NCBI RefSeq assembly: GCF_027579695.1
Contig: NC_083577.1
Coordinates: 29,917,698-29,981,697, forward strand
Direction of reading: 5' to 3'
DNA length: 64,000 bases
Source: Neoarius graeffei
Taxonomy: Eukaryota; Chordata; Actinopteri; Siluriformes; Ariidae
In this document: piece after piece, positions 52,087 to 61,666 of the stretch
How positions within the stretch are numbered: position 1 is the first letter of the stretch
Layout of the letters: each line of letters starts with the position of its first letter
Notes under the pieces: model-generated
What the model was told of the DNA's origin: nothing
Seen by the model: the letters and a program-made list of their open reading frames with translations, nothing else
The model's database searches: none
Made by a program: the position numbers and the translations under genes

Positions 52087-52445
52087 GGCGGCACGGTGGT
52101 GTAGTGGTTAGCGCTGTCGCCTCACAGCAAGAAGGTCCTGGGTTCGAGCCCTGGGGCCGGCGAGGGCCTTTCTGAGTTTGCACGTTCTCCGCGTGTCCAC
52201 GTGGGTTTCCTCCGGGTGCTCCGGTTTCCCCCACAGTCCAAAGACATGCAGGTTAGGTTAACTGGTGACTCTAAATTGACCGTGAATGTGAGTGTGAATG
52301 GTTGTCTGTGTCTATGTGTCAGCCCTGTGATGACCTGGTGACTTGTCCAGGGTGTACCCCGCCTTTTGCCCGTAGTCAGCTGGGATAGGCTCCAGCTTGC
52401 TTGCGACCCTGTAGAAGGATAAAGCGGCTAGAGATAATGAGATGA
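52087..52445 (+). mobile_element. tRNA-derived SINE (family 1, GATGAGAT tail)
   Basis: Perfect 12-bp duplication GACTGACTCTTA (52075-52086 and 52446-52457). It is the innermost layer of the Tc1 > hAT-2 > SINE nest. Confidence 0.97.
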
Positions 52446-52786
52446 GACTGACTCTTAAAATTGGCTCTCTCTCTCTACTGTCTCTTCTTCTGTTGTTTGC
52501 CTTGTCACTCTCTCTCTTTCTGGTTTGATCTGAGCAATAAACACTGTCAGAATTTTGGCAAATGCTGGAGCAATCTCAAACCTGTTTCACTGTGGAGCTT
52601 ATTTGGGGCACATTGTTAGTGGCAGTTTGCTATCTTTTTTTCTGAATTTACAGCAAGGAGATATGGCATGTGCCAAGTAGGGATAACCATTATTCTGTAT
52701 GTGTGTTTCAAGACTGACTTTTGAGGGCCCCATGTCTGTATTTCGCCTAGGGCCCCAAAATGGCTAGAACCGCCCCTGATCTCACG

Positions 52787-53440
52787 ATACATGGCCCCAT
52801 TCATTCTTTCCTTTACACGGATCAGTCATCCTGGTCCCTTTGCAGAAAAAACAGCCCCAAAGCACAATGTTTCCACCCCCATGCTTCACAGTAGGTATGG
52901 TGTTCTTTGGATGCAACTCAGCATTCTTTCTCCTCCAAACACAACAAGTTGAGTTTTTACCAAAAAGTTCTATTTTGGTTTCATTTGACCATATGACATT
53001 CTCCCAATCCTCTTCTGGATCATCCAAATGCTCTCTAGCAAACTTCAGACGGGCCTGGACATGTACTGGCTTAAGCAGGGGGACGCGTCTGGCACTGCAG
53101 GATTTGAGTCCCTGGCGGCGTAGTGTGTTACTGATGGTAGCCTTTGTTACTTTGGTCCCAGCTCTCTGCAGGTCATTCACTAGGTCCCCCATGTGGTTCT
53201 GGGATTTTTGCTCACCGTTCTTGTGATCATTTTGACCCCACCGGGTGAGATCTTGTGTGGAGCCCCAGATCGAGGGAGATAATCAGTGGTCTTGTATGTC
53301 TTCCATTTTCTAATAATTGCTCCCACAGTTGATTTCTTCACACCAAGCTGCTTACCTATTGCAGATTCAGTCTTCCCAGCCTGGTGCAGGTCTACAATTT
53401 TGTTTCTGGTGTCCTTTGACAGCTCGTTGGTCTTGGCCAT
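52787..53440 (-). pseudogene. Tc1 transposase, N-terminal part
   Basis: ATG 53440 begins [19 protein letters not shown], with the helix-turn-helix [20 protein letters not shown] one-base loss near 53190 shifts the frame: KNPRTTWGT then stop in one frame, [20 protein letters not shown] in the next. The catalytic domain starts with [15 protein letters not shown], where the first catalytic Asp has become Asn. The frame is then cut by hAT-2. Besides the insertions, the frameshift and the Asp-to-Asn change would disable it. Confidence 0.93.
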
Positions 53441-53808
53441 AGTGGAGTTTGGAGTGTGACTGTTTGAGGTTGTGGACAGGTGTCTTTTATACTGATAACG
53501 AGTTCAAACAGGTGCCATTAATACAGGTAACGAGTGGAGGACAGAGGAGCCTCTTAAAGAAGAAGTTACAGGTCTGTGAGAGCCAGAAATCTTGCTTGTT
53601 TGTAGGTGACCAAATATTTATTTTACCGAGGAATTTACCAATTAATTCATTAAAAATCCTACAATGTGATTTCCTGGATTCTTTCCCCCCATTCTGTCTC
53701 TCATAGTTGAAGTGTACCTATGATGAAAATTACAGGCTTCTCTCATCTTTTTAAGTGGGAGAACTTGCATAATTGGTGGCTAACTAAATACTTTTTTACC
53801 CCACTGTA

Positions 53809-54084
53809 AGTGAGCAGTAGCTCACAGTTGATCTTGTTGCGGGCATGTCAGACAGAATGTACCCACATGTGGCTTTGCCTGAGTCTGGGTTGAGTATTTA
53901 AAGGAGAACTGAAGTCATTTTTAAACTTGCTTTATTTCTTAATTAACGTGTTGTTCAATTACGTTTTTGCTTTTAGTAACCTTATATCGTGGCTCGTATT
54001 GGCAACTAATTGCAATTTAATATTATACTTATCGGCCTATTCGGTTTTTAGCCATGTTGAATTTAGTTTGTTTGGTCCATGGCA
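53809..54084. other. Transposon-like leader, unclassified
   Basis: TTTAAAGGAGAACTGAAGTC at 53899 and the AT-rich text after it look like the end of a fish DNA element, perhaps the one holding the 54513-55163 frame. No partner end found. Confidence 0.4.
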
Positions 54085-54268
54085 GGGCGGCACGGTGGTG
54101 TAGTGGTTAGCGCTGTCGCCTCACAGCAAGAAGGTCCGGGTTCGAGCCCTGTGGCCGGCGAGGGCCTTTCTGTACGGAGTTTGCATGTTCTCCCCGTGTC
54201 CGCGTGGGTTTCCTCCGGGTGCTCCGGTTTCCCCCACAGTCCAAAGACATGCAGGTTAGGTTAACTAG
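54085..54268 (+). mobile_element. 3'-truncated tRNA-derived SINE (5' half only)
   Basis: Starts GGGCGGCACGGTGGTGTAG, with B-box GGTTCGAGCC, and stops after AGGTTAGGTTAACT. Unlike 39734 it lacks the tail and a second duplication, so it was probably cut by later rearrangement. Confidence 0.88.
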
Positions 54269-54512
54269 TTTAATTACAGTAAACTAGTAAATACAGTAAA
54301 GGAAAAACTTGAGACTGAAAGGTTTTAACAGTCATCCAAATGACTGAACGTAAACATTGCTACAGTAACATACTAGCTACTGTTGTTGACATTAGCTAGT
54401 GCTAACAGCTAGCTGCTAGTACACTGCTACAACACAGACACCGACCCTAATAATACAGTTCTTGGTCATTGCCTGGTAACAGCAAATTTATAACGGACCA
54501 TGTCTCAACAGA

Positions 54513-55163
54513 CTAAGAAGTTATTTCAATGACATTTAATAACATTTTGTTTATCCTGAGGACCGAAAGTAAATGAAAATGTGAACAAACCTTAGCTGTA
54601 ATAAGATGGCGACCACCGGCTCCAGGGACGACCCGCTGATGTAGGCATGTTACCCAGCCTGACACAAAATATTTGTAGGCATCCAAACTCTTATACGCTT
54701 TCAGATCAATACCTGTGTATGGCGATGGGTTTTTAACGACATAGGTATACAGATCACGTGGGCCGAAGTCAGGTAAAGACGAGGGCTTCGTGTACTTCCG
54801 TACGTCAGTGAACAATCCTGGTGGAAGCAGGTAAACGTCGTTCTCTAAGCCTGCTAACCTCAATTTTTGCAAATACCTCTCCCTCTGCTCGCCCTGTAAA
54901 TGCCTTACGTCGCTGGATAGTGAAGGTGTTTTCTGCATCTCGCTCCTTTTTCTTTTATGTTTTTCGTTTGTCGCCTTCCTCGCATTCAAACTGATTCGAG
55001 CCGTGACGTCCAAAATGGCAGCATCACATGGCTTGGTCACGTGGGTGAAAAACCTCAATATTGAACTTGAACTTGTCCGGGTCTCCCTCCAGTCCAAAGG
55101 GGGAGCTGTCTGGTACTGCAACACCTGGTCTAGACAGCCGTGACAGTTCAAATACGTGGCCAT
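54513..55163 (-). pseudogene. ISL2EU/YqaJ-type protein, N-terminal exon (216 residues)
   Basis: ATG 55163 begins MATYLNCHGCLDQVLQYQ. After a basic segment (HKRKRSEMQKTPSLSSD) the shared module appears: RERYLQKLRLAGLENDVYL, FGPRDLYTYVVKNPSPYTG and IDLKAYKSLDAYKYFVSGWV. The exon ends at ITAK|GTTTGT, a plausible splice donor at the same place as MAK|GTAATC in the copy at 55865. Known relatives continue into a SWIM finger and a YqaJ exonuclease-like domain, neither visible here. The frame itself is unbroken over 190 codons, which makes it the best-preserved of the four modules. Confidence 0.65.
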
Positions 55164-55270
55164 TCAGTGTTCGCTAGCTGGCTATCGGGGCTTTTGGTTT
55201 GGGTAACTCTTGCTTTGCGCCATGGAGGCCCTGCACGGGCTAACCAGCGCTTTATTATTTTCCTTTAAAT
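55164..55270. other. Short flank between elements
   Basis: No gene. The last eight bases CTTTAAAT are the left target duplication of the next hAT. Confidence 0.5.
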
Positions 55271-55864
55271 CAAGGGCGTAACCATGGTATAAATATTAGG
55301 GGGGTCCAAATTTGAGCCCTTCCCAAAATATTTTTAAGTGCATTTCGCGCAATTTTCATATGGGCCTATTGATAAAGATGTGCTTATCTAAAACATTGTT
55401 TTGATGAATACAATTACCAATGAACATGTTAACATTTATATCTTGTTTTTTTTATTGTGTATCAGGCAAAACACAAAACAACAGAATGTGCAACTGCAAA
55501 ACATGTAACGCAATACAACATACAAAAAACATGTAAAGCATTGCATGAAAATCTGTCACACCAGAGCTAGTCACACACACACACAAATGCAGAAATGCCA
55601 AATTGCTACAAAAAAATGGCTACCAAAGCAATAGAAAGGAGCATTACCCTGGTTAATAGGTCAAAACAACATAGAACTTTGTAGAAAATATATTGACTTT
55701 ATCTAAATAAATCGCCCAAAAATATGGAGGCGTTCAAGAATAGAGGGCTACCCCGCGTGACGTCACCGTACCACGAGATTTTGTTAGGGCACCATATTGG
55801 AAGACCTCAAGTACATACATACATACAATATAAAACAAACTACGAGCGAGAGTGAAGTGACACG

Positions 55865-56191
55865 ATGGCTGATAATTCGGGTTATGTGAGTACATTACCA
55901 GCTGCAGAAAGGGCACGGTATGTGGAGAAACTGGCTGTGATTGATGGGTTTGACCCATATGATAAGACTCGGGGCAAGGGAGAATGGAAACATAAGGAGG
56001 ACCGGACACCAATTCTGCCATCTGTTTGCTACCCAGACATTGTAAACTATTTGTTGTTTACACCCAGTGCCTACACTGCTGATGACTTGAAGGCCTACAA
56101 AGGGCTACAGGCTTACAATTATGTTGTTAGTGGCTTGGTTCGTGATATTACAGCTGTTATTAAGAATAACCTACACATAGTTATGGCCAAG
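55865..56191 (+). pseudogene. ISL2EU/YqaJ-type protein, first exon
   Basis: ATG 55865 begins MADNSGYVSTLPAAERARYV, then EKLAVIDGFDPYDKTRGKGE, LPSVCYPDIVNYLLFTPSAY and DLKAYKGLQAYNYVVSGLV. It ends at ATGGCCAAG|GTAATC, a likely donor, so about 109 codons form one exon. The module is the N terminus of proteins that, in fish, continue into a SWIM finger and a YqaJ-family nuclease domain linked to ISL2EU transposons. I recall that as family knowledge. Downstream exons are not found before the right end, so this copy is not complete. Confidence 0.65.
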
Positions 56192-56217
56192 GTAATCTTG
56201 TTGATATTTATCTTTTA

Positions 56218-56590
56218 GGCGGCACGGTGGTGTAGTGGTTAGCGCTGTCGCCTCACAGCAAGAAGGTCCTGGGTTCGAGCCCTGGGGCCGGCGAGGGCCT
56301 TTCTGTGCGGAGTTTGCATGTTCTCCCCGTGTCCGCGTGGGTTTCCTCCGGGTGCTCCGGTTTCCCCCACAGTCCAAAGACATGCAGGTTAGGTTAACTG
56401 GTGACTCTAAATTGACCGTAGGTGTGAATGTGAGTGTGAATGGTTGTCTGTGTCTATGTGTCAGCCCTGTGATGACCTGGCGACTTGTCCAGGGTGTACC
56501 CCGCCTTTCGCCCGTAGTCAGCTGGGATAGGCTCCAGCTTGCCTGCGACCCTGTAGAAGGATAAAGCGGCTACAGATAATGAGATGAGAT
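56218..56590 (+). mobile_element. tRNA-derived SINE (family 1, GATGAGAT tail)
   Basis: Perfect 12-bp duplication ATTTATCTTTTA (56206-56217 and 56591-56602). It lies just after the splice donor of the ISL2EU-like exon. Confidence 0.97.
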
Positions 56591-56765
56591 ATTTATCTTT
56601 TAATAATATATATTTTCAGTTGAAAAATTAATACTTTTTGCTCCTATTAAGGTATCCATAATTTAGGTTAATTTATCCAAATTATACATATGTATTTATG
56701 ATATATGCCTACACAACAACTATGCTTTATTTATATAATAGGAGGGAGAGCAAGCCCCAAACCAT

Positions 56766-56770
56766 CCTAA

Positions 56771-56822
<52 letters not shown>
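56766..56822. repeat. (TTA)n microsatellite
   Basis: About 18 uninterrupted ATT/TTA units. Confidence 0.97.
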
Positions 56823-56823
<1 letters not shown>

Positions 56824-57454
56824 ATTGTAGAAGTCTGGGAGGCTTGCTCCTCATACAGTTATCAACTTGGGGCCAATTTAAAATGTTTTAATAACCCTCT
56901 GGAGTCAAAGGCCTTTCAGAGACTTTGAGGCTGTTTGCAACACCCTGACATTTTCAAGTATTTCAACTAACTGTAAACATCTATGCAAAAGTGGCACATA
57001 TGGTTGTATTCTGAAAAGCCTAACAAAAAATAATATGAAAGTAAAGTGAATGTAATACAAACACGTTTTATTTAAATTGAGTGTAAACAAAAACCAGGTT
57101 TTAGAGGTCTTCAAACAGTGCAAGTAAACACACAATAAATATATCTAGCTAATACTTTTGAAGTTTGAACCTTGTAAACAAAAGTGTTGGCTGCATAAAA
57201 GTAAAAAGAGCATTTAGAAATGTTTTGTTGTTTCCATACAAAATGTAAAAAAGTAATTGTATGTCAAGCCAGTGTCTCTGTTAGTCGAATACTAATTAGA
57301 TGGGCGTGCTCTCACCTCTGAATAGCCACTCAAGCACCGGGTACTTTACATGTGAATAGCGATAGGTGTGGCCTCGGGGGCTGCTGCAGTCAGACAGTAC
57401 AGAAAATCCAAAGATTTCTTTTCACTCTCTTTAAAAAGGGCCAGCTATATAATT

Positions 57455-57460
<6 letters not shown>

Positions 57461-57511
<51 letters not shown>
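57461..57511. repeat. (TA)n microsatellite
   Basis: About 25 TA units. Confidence 0.97.
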
Positions 57512-57628
57512 AAAACTAGAAGTTTCAAGGTTTTTAATGGTGTCACTTATATGTTTGAATGACAAAAACTCACAGGGTTACAGATGTGTTTTTGGAGAAG
57601 TGTCAAATTGCCCACCGGTGGGCACTTA

Positions 57629-58424
57629 GGCCGAATCCCATTTCACCCCTTGGACCAACCCCTTGGCCCTTCCCCTCCATTTTGCGCGTTCACGTGAAGG
57701 GGTAGGGGTATCCCAATCCCAGTTAACGCGGAGGGGTAGGGGAAGGGGTAGGGCTTCTGTACCCCTCCAAACGGAGATTTTCCTGGAGCTGACTCCGAAC
57801 GAAGGGGTTTGAGTGATTTCCCACAATGCCATGCGGATTTCAGCGAGATTTCATGCGGATTTCAGAAAGATGGCGGTTCCCGCGGCGAAAGATTGTCATA
57901 AATGTATTTTCTCCATTATTTACGTGTTTTAAGTTGTTATCCAGAGGAAACGCGCCGCTTGATTCGCTTTCGAGCTGAGAATGAGCAGCGATTTCTGAAA
58001 TCCAAGCTGCTGCTAAAAAGCTTTGGGAGTGAGTATTGTTTTCGGTTGCTTGACTGCGTACGTTTTGTTCTGTTATTCTCGCTTTTATTGTTTACATGAG
58101 TGTTCTGACACCTCATTCTGTCAGATGTGGTGCACGAAGCGCCAAAGATATCCCATTCAGTGGTGTTAGTTAACAAATCACACCCTGCCAGCAGAGATTT
58201 CTGGTTCTGCCTCTGGCTCTGACTGTAGCGGCTGGTCGCAGCCAATGACGCATTTGGTCGCGTTTTGCTAACGTAAACGCTGACGGAGGTACGCGATGAC
58301 GTATGCGATCGTTGAAGGGCTATCCCAATACGTAAGGGTTGAATTTCAAGCCCTATCCCTTGTAGCTCAGTTTCAAGGGGAAGGGCGAAGGGGTAGGGGT
58401 AGAAATTAGAATTGGGATTGGGCC
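57629..58424 (+). mobile_element. MITE-like element with C/G-rich inverted ends
   Basis: GGCCGAATCCCATTTCACCCC at the left mirrors GGGGTAG...AATTGGGATTGGGCC at the right, and the inner stretches AAGGGGTAGGGG/CCCCTACCCC continue the symmetry. No clear duplication. It contains the short Myb/SANT-like frame. PIF/Harbinger type is possible. Confidence 0.6.
57902..58099 (+). pseudogene. Possible Myb/SANT-like DNA-binding fragment
   Basis: The frame contains CYPEETRRLIRFRAENEQRF and then LKSKLLLKSFGSE. E-E-T-x-x-L-I-R-F-R-A-E-N is reminiscent of Myb/SANT-like domains of Harbinger-type elements and their fish relatives. The Trp residues and the rest of the fold are not visible. Tentative. Confidence 0.35.
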
Positions 58425-58785
58425 GACTCCAGAGGGTTCTGAATTTCTTGCGTTTGCTTACCTCAAAGTGTCCGCAGATCATGCACAGACTTATCCATTA
58501 TATCCACAGTTTTTTGCCAAGTCTCACACAGGTTTCTTTCAAGTCTACTGTTGGGCCAATAAATCATAAATAAAACAGCTCAGATTTGTTTGTTTAAGTC
58601 GTTTGCCACTCCACTTTATTCTCGTGAGTTCACATACCGCTGCCGTTATTTCCCCCTAATCACGAGTTTGTTGGTCTTCCAAAATGGTGCAGGGTCTATT
58701 TACTTCCGGTTTCGGGTGACGTCAGTGAAATCCCTCTATTGTTTTGGGATAAAGCATTGGCAGTAGGAGGGGTATTCAATGAGAA

Positions 58786-58900
58786 TCTCAGTTCAGTCCC
58801 ATGCGGATTCGCAAGTGCTGTGGTGTATTGTAAGAGATCGGCTTACATTTCGATTTCATTCATTACATACGGTTTCTACCAGCTTTTTTAGTTTGTATCC
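58786..58900 (+). repeat. Segment shared with hAT-1 (49136-49245)
   Basis: CAGTCCCATGCGGATTCGCA, GTGTATTGTAAGAGATC and ACATACGGTTTCTACCAGC match 49142-49245 with very few changes. In hAT-1 this lies upstream of the transposase exon, so hAT-F probably belongs to the same or a sister family. Confidence 0.9.
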
Positions 58901-58909
58901 AAACTGGGC

Positions 58910-60110
58910 TGGGCAGACACTGTGCGATTTTTGGCCCGATTTTGACACGATTTTCACTCGTGCGACTATTTTGGAGATCGGGCCGATTTTTGGCTCAATC
59001 GTGCGTCTCGGATCGTGTAGTATACATGGGGTAACGACAAGCGATTAACACCTCACGACCTCCTCCTGATCGATCGGATGAAAATCAAACATGTTTGAAA
59101 TCCTGGTCGCCCATCGTGAGGCTATCGCACTGTTGAAGCAGTGTCACGAGCCGAGTTACCTCAACCTGTCACACTGCACATGCGTGAACACAGATACGGA
59201 AGAGAAAACAAACACTGAGCAGCACTTCCGGTCTCCTCTTCTTCTTCACGTAGATGGGATTTATGGCTCTTTGGTGGGATCCGCATCTTTGTGATCCGTT
59301 CTTTGAAAAGAGCTGTTCAAAAGACTGGCTCATTTGGCTCTTTTTTAAAATATTTATTCAGTTTTAAGAAGACAGCGTCTAAAGAAGCCACATCCCTCTG
59401 CTTAGACAGTGACATCAATATTTCTGGACATACCTTTTATATAAAGCAACCTAGATTTACATTATTGTAATCCCTAAACGCTCATAAATAACCATTAAAA
59501 AACAATGAGGGCTTCAATGAATGTCCATGCAGAACGGCTTTTCTGTAAAAAAAAAAAAAAAAGAACCCACTCAAGAACATAGTTATCAAGAACGCAAGAA
59601 TATTTTATAGAAAAACACTTGTTTTACAAAAATATTTAAGTCTGAGATACAAAACAGATAAATAAATAAAATACACAAAAATGGAACAAACAAAATGACG
59701 ATGGAATAAATTAAATGAACGTCCGTGCAAAGTAGTTTTCCCACAATATTATCATTAATATCACACAACATTATAAACTATCTGAAACACAGTACAGAAA
59801 AAGAACGACAGAAAGAACGGCTCCCCCAGCTCGAGATCAGTTCTCATCGTTCATGCCTAGGAGCCGTTCAAAAGAATCGGTTCGTTCGCGAACGTCACAA
59901 CACTATATCACGTTGCAGTTCCGGATACAAGAATCTGGAAGTATGGAAGTACAGTGTGAGCAGTCAGATCGCATCCGAGCATCGGATCGTATAGTGTGAG
60001 AACAGGAATTGTAAGCTGCGTGCTGTTTACCCCTGCGATTCACTCGTACAGTGTGAGCAGCAGCTGAATACCGCGATTGATAAAATCGCACTACGGCGTC
60101 ATGGGCTGAC
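58910..60110. mobile_element. Possible TIR element with GTGCGATTTT ends, holding another insert
   Basis: ACTGTGCGATTTTTGGCC at 58918 and GATAAAATCGCACTACGGC at about 60078 are inverted copies. CGGATCGTGTAGTATAC and CGGATCGTATAGTGTG are further related pieces. Ends and duplications are not certain. Confidence 0.35.
59262..59907. mobile_element. Possible hAT-type non-autonomous insert
   Basis: The right end GTTCGCGAACGTCACAACACTA has the form of a known kind of hAT terminus. The left counterpart is less clear (GTTCTTTGAAAAGAGCTGTTC, GAGCCGTTCAAAAGAATCGG). The flanks CTTCACGT/TATCACGT are similar but not identical. Non-coding, with an A run at 59549. Confidence 0.4.
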
Positions 60111-60371
60111 CCAAGTGCACAATCATAGGGGGTGGTCGCAAAGGTTTTTTTTTGTTTGTTTGTTTCTCTGTGCTTTCTAAATTGAAAGTAAATCGGACAT
60201 AACAAGTGAAGGATTCATTATATAGCCATGGTTCAGGATGGCATATTATTTGTCTCATATTGATTTAATACGCCAAATATTGGGGGGGACAGATTGGTAC
60301 TTTCCCAATATTGGGGGGGGACATGTCCCCCCCCAGTGCCTATGGTGGTTACGCCCATGCTTTAAATGCTT

Positions 60372-60995
60372 CTCATCTCATTATCTCTAGCCGCTCCATC
60401 CCTCTACAGCAGGGGTGTCAAACCTGATCCATAAAGGGCCGTGTGGCTGCAGGTTTTCATTCCAGCCATGCAGCAGCACCCTGATTTGGCTTATTCAATC
60501 AACTGACACACCCACCCTTTAATCAAGGGTGGGTGTGGCTGCAAGTATTTGACTGTGTGAAGACAGTTCAGTTGATTGAATGAGCCAAGTCAGGTGTGCT
60601 GCTGCATGGCTGGAATGAAAACCTGCAGCCACAAGGCCCTTTATGGATCAGGTTTGACACCCCTGCTCTACAGGGTCGCAGGCAAGCTGGAGCCTATCCC
60701 AGCTGACTACGGGCGAAAGGCGGGGTACACCCTGGACAAGTCGCCAGGTCATCACAGGGCTGACACATAGACACAGACAACCATTCACACTCACGGTCAA
60801 TTTAGAGTCACCAGTTAACCTAACCTGCATGTCTTTGGACTGTGGGGGAAACCGGAGCACCCGGAGGAAACCCACGTGGACACAGGGAGAACATGCAAAC
60901 TCCACACAGAAGGGCCCTCGCCAGCTCCGGGGCTCGAACCCAGGACCTTCTTGCTGTGAGGCGACAGCGCTAACCACTACACCACCGTGCCGCCC
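60372..60995 (-). mobile_element. tRNA-derived SINE (family 1, GATGAGAT tail), split by a palindromic MITE
   Basis: Perfect 13-bp duplication GCTTTAAATGCTT (60359-60371 and 60996-61008). That duplication overlaps the 3' target duplication of hAT-F, so the SINE inserted later, exactly at the hAT edge. It is interrupted by the MITE at 60410-60665. Confidence 0.96.
60410..60665. mobile_element. 256-bp palindromic hAT-type MITE
   Basis: CAGGGGTGTCAAACCTGATC against GATCAGGTTTGACACCCCTG. The arms extend ~75 bp (GCAGGTTTTCATTCCAGCCA) with a second inner symmetry around AAGGGTGGGTGTGGCTGCAA. The duplication CTCTACAG is perfect (60402-60409 and 60666-60673). Confidence 0.97.
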
Positions 60996-61110
60996 GCTTT
61001 AAATGCTTATTATTTCTTAATTATGTTTAAATAAAATACTATTTAACCCGAACAACGGTGTGGACTCCCTTTATGTTGTGCTTATTTTGAGCCAAGTAGG
61101 CATGACATAT

Positions 61111-61122
61111 GGGGGCTCGTCC
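61111..61122 (+). promoter_or_regulatory. Primer-binding site, tRNA-Pro type
   Basis: GGGGGCTCGTCC, twelve bases identical to the usual proline-tRNA complement, three to four bases after the CA that would end the LTR. Confidence 0.6.
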
Positions 61123-61666
61123 AAATCTTTGATAGTGAATTGGATTTTGGTAGTGTAAACTTCCTGTGTTTGTTTGTGGGGAGTTTCACATCGTTTGGAA
61201 GGTTCGGGGTTAAATATTGTAGTTGTTTTGGTAAACTTCCTAATTTTGATAATATTTTTTGGAATATTGTTTTGGAAATTTGGAGCCTTCTGGCCTATTA
61301 TTTTGATTGTTTGGAGTGGCAGTGTGTTTGTGCTTGTGCTGCGGGGTGGCAGATCGCGGAGCTGCATTTTCCCCGGTTAGAACGCGCTGCGTGGGGTTCA
61401 GGCTGCTGTGTCACTGAAGCCTGGGTGAGGGCACCGCCTGGGAAATCCGGCTGAATTGGCATCTGTCGGGACAGTACGGGTCCAACGGTATTGGTGAGTA
61501 AATGATCTTTGCTCTGGGGCCCAGTGTGAAGACAGGTCAGTTTAGTGGGGGGTAAATGTTTAGGGGGAATCTCCGCTGCTGTCTCGTAGCGCGAGTGGCA
61601 TTCCACTTTGCCAAAATAATTTGGATTTGATTGTGTTTGGATATCGGATTTGTTTGGTAATTGTTT

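Larger units (their letters stand above)
50527..52778 (+). mobile_element. hAT transposon hAT-2 inside the Tc1
   Basis: Ends CAGGGGCGGACTTACC and GGCTAGAACCGCCCCTG, with a perfect 8-bp duplication ATCTCACG (50519-50526 and 52779-52786). Subterminal palindromic GGGCCCCCAAAATTTGGGGGCCCC lies at about 50569-50592. It holds a transposase N-terminal exon and a SINE. The core and C terminus are missing. Confidence 0.96.
48230..53806 (-). mobile_element. Tc1-like transposon expanded by two nested hATs
   Basis: The left end CAGCGGGGCAAAAAAATATTTAG and right end CTAAATACTTTTTTACCCCACTG are inverted repeats bounded by TA (48228-48229 and 53807-53808). Removing hAT-1 (48459-50164) and hAT-2 with one duplication (50527-52786) leaves about 1.61 kb, the normal Tc1 length. 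The transposase text then reads through both junctions. Same family as the fragment at 1600-2547. Confidence 0.96.
56893..58438. mobile_element. Possible piggyBac-like MITE, split by another MITE
   Basis: AACCCTCTGGAGTC at 56893 and GACTCCAGAGGGTT ending at 58438 are perfect 14-bp inverted ends. The TTAA target is degenerate (ATAA left). The right end directly abuts the right end of the nested MITE at 58424. Confidence 0.55.
55742..58737 (+). mobile_element. ISL2EU-like DNA transposon, copy 2, with nested inserts
   Basis: The left end AGAGGGCTACCCCGCGTGACG and right end CGTCAGTGAAATCCCTCT are inverted. AT flanks both (55740-55741 and 58738-58739). Both subterminal stretches (GAGATTTTGTTAGGGCACC; GCCGTTATTTCCCCCTAATC) match those of copy 1 at 6961-7887. 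It carries a spliced coding exon (55865-56191), then a SINE, a TTA repeat, a piggyBac-like pair of ends and another MITE. Confidence 0.8.
55271..60359. mobile_element. hAT transposon hAT-F carrying an ISL2EU-like element
   Basis: The left end CAAGGGCGTAACCATGG mirrors the right end GGTGGTTACGCCCATG. The 8-bp duplication CTTTAAAT is perfect (55263-55270 and 60360-60367). Both subterminal regions have AATATT plus G-runs. Nothing of its own transposase was found. It holds at least one complete TA-type insertion (55742-58737) and further repeats at 58786-60100. Confidence 0.9.

Noticed and set aside
54513-55163. Single-copy host gene
   Set aside because: Similar modules occur at three other places here, one inside a bounded transposon, and no further exons are found nearby. 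A domesticated gene cannot be fully excluded.
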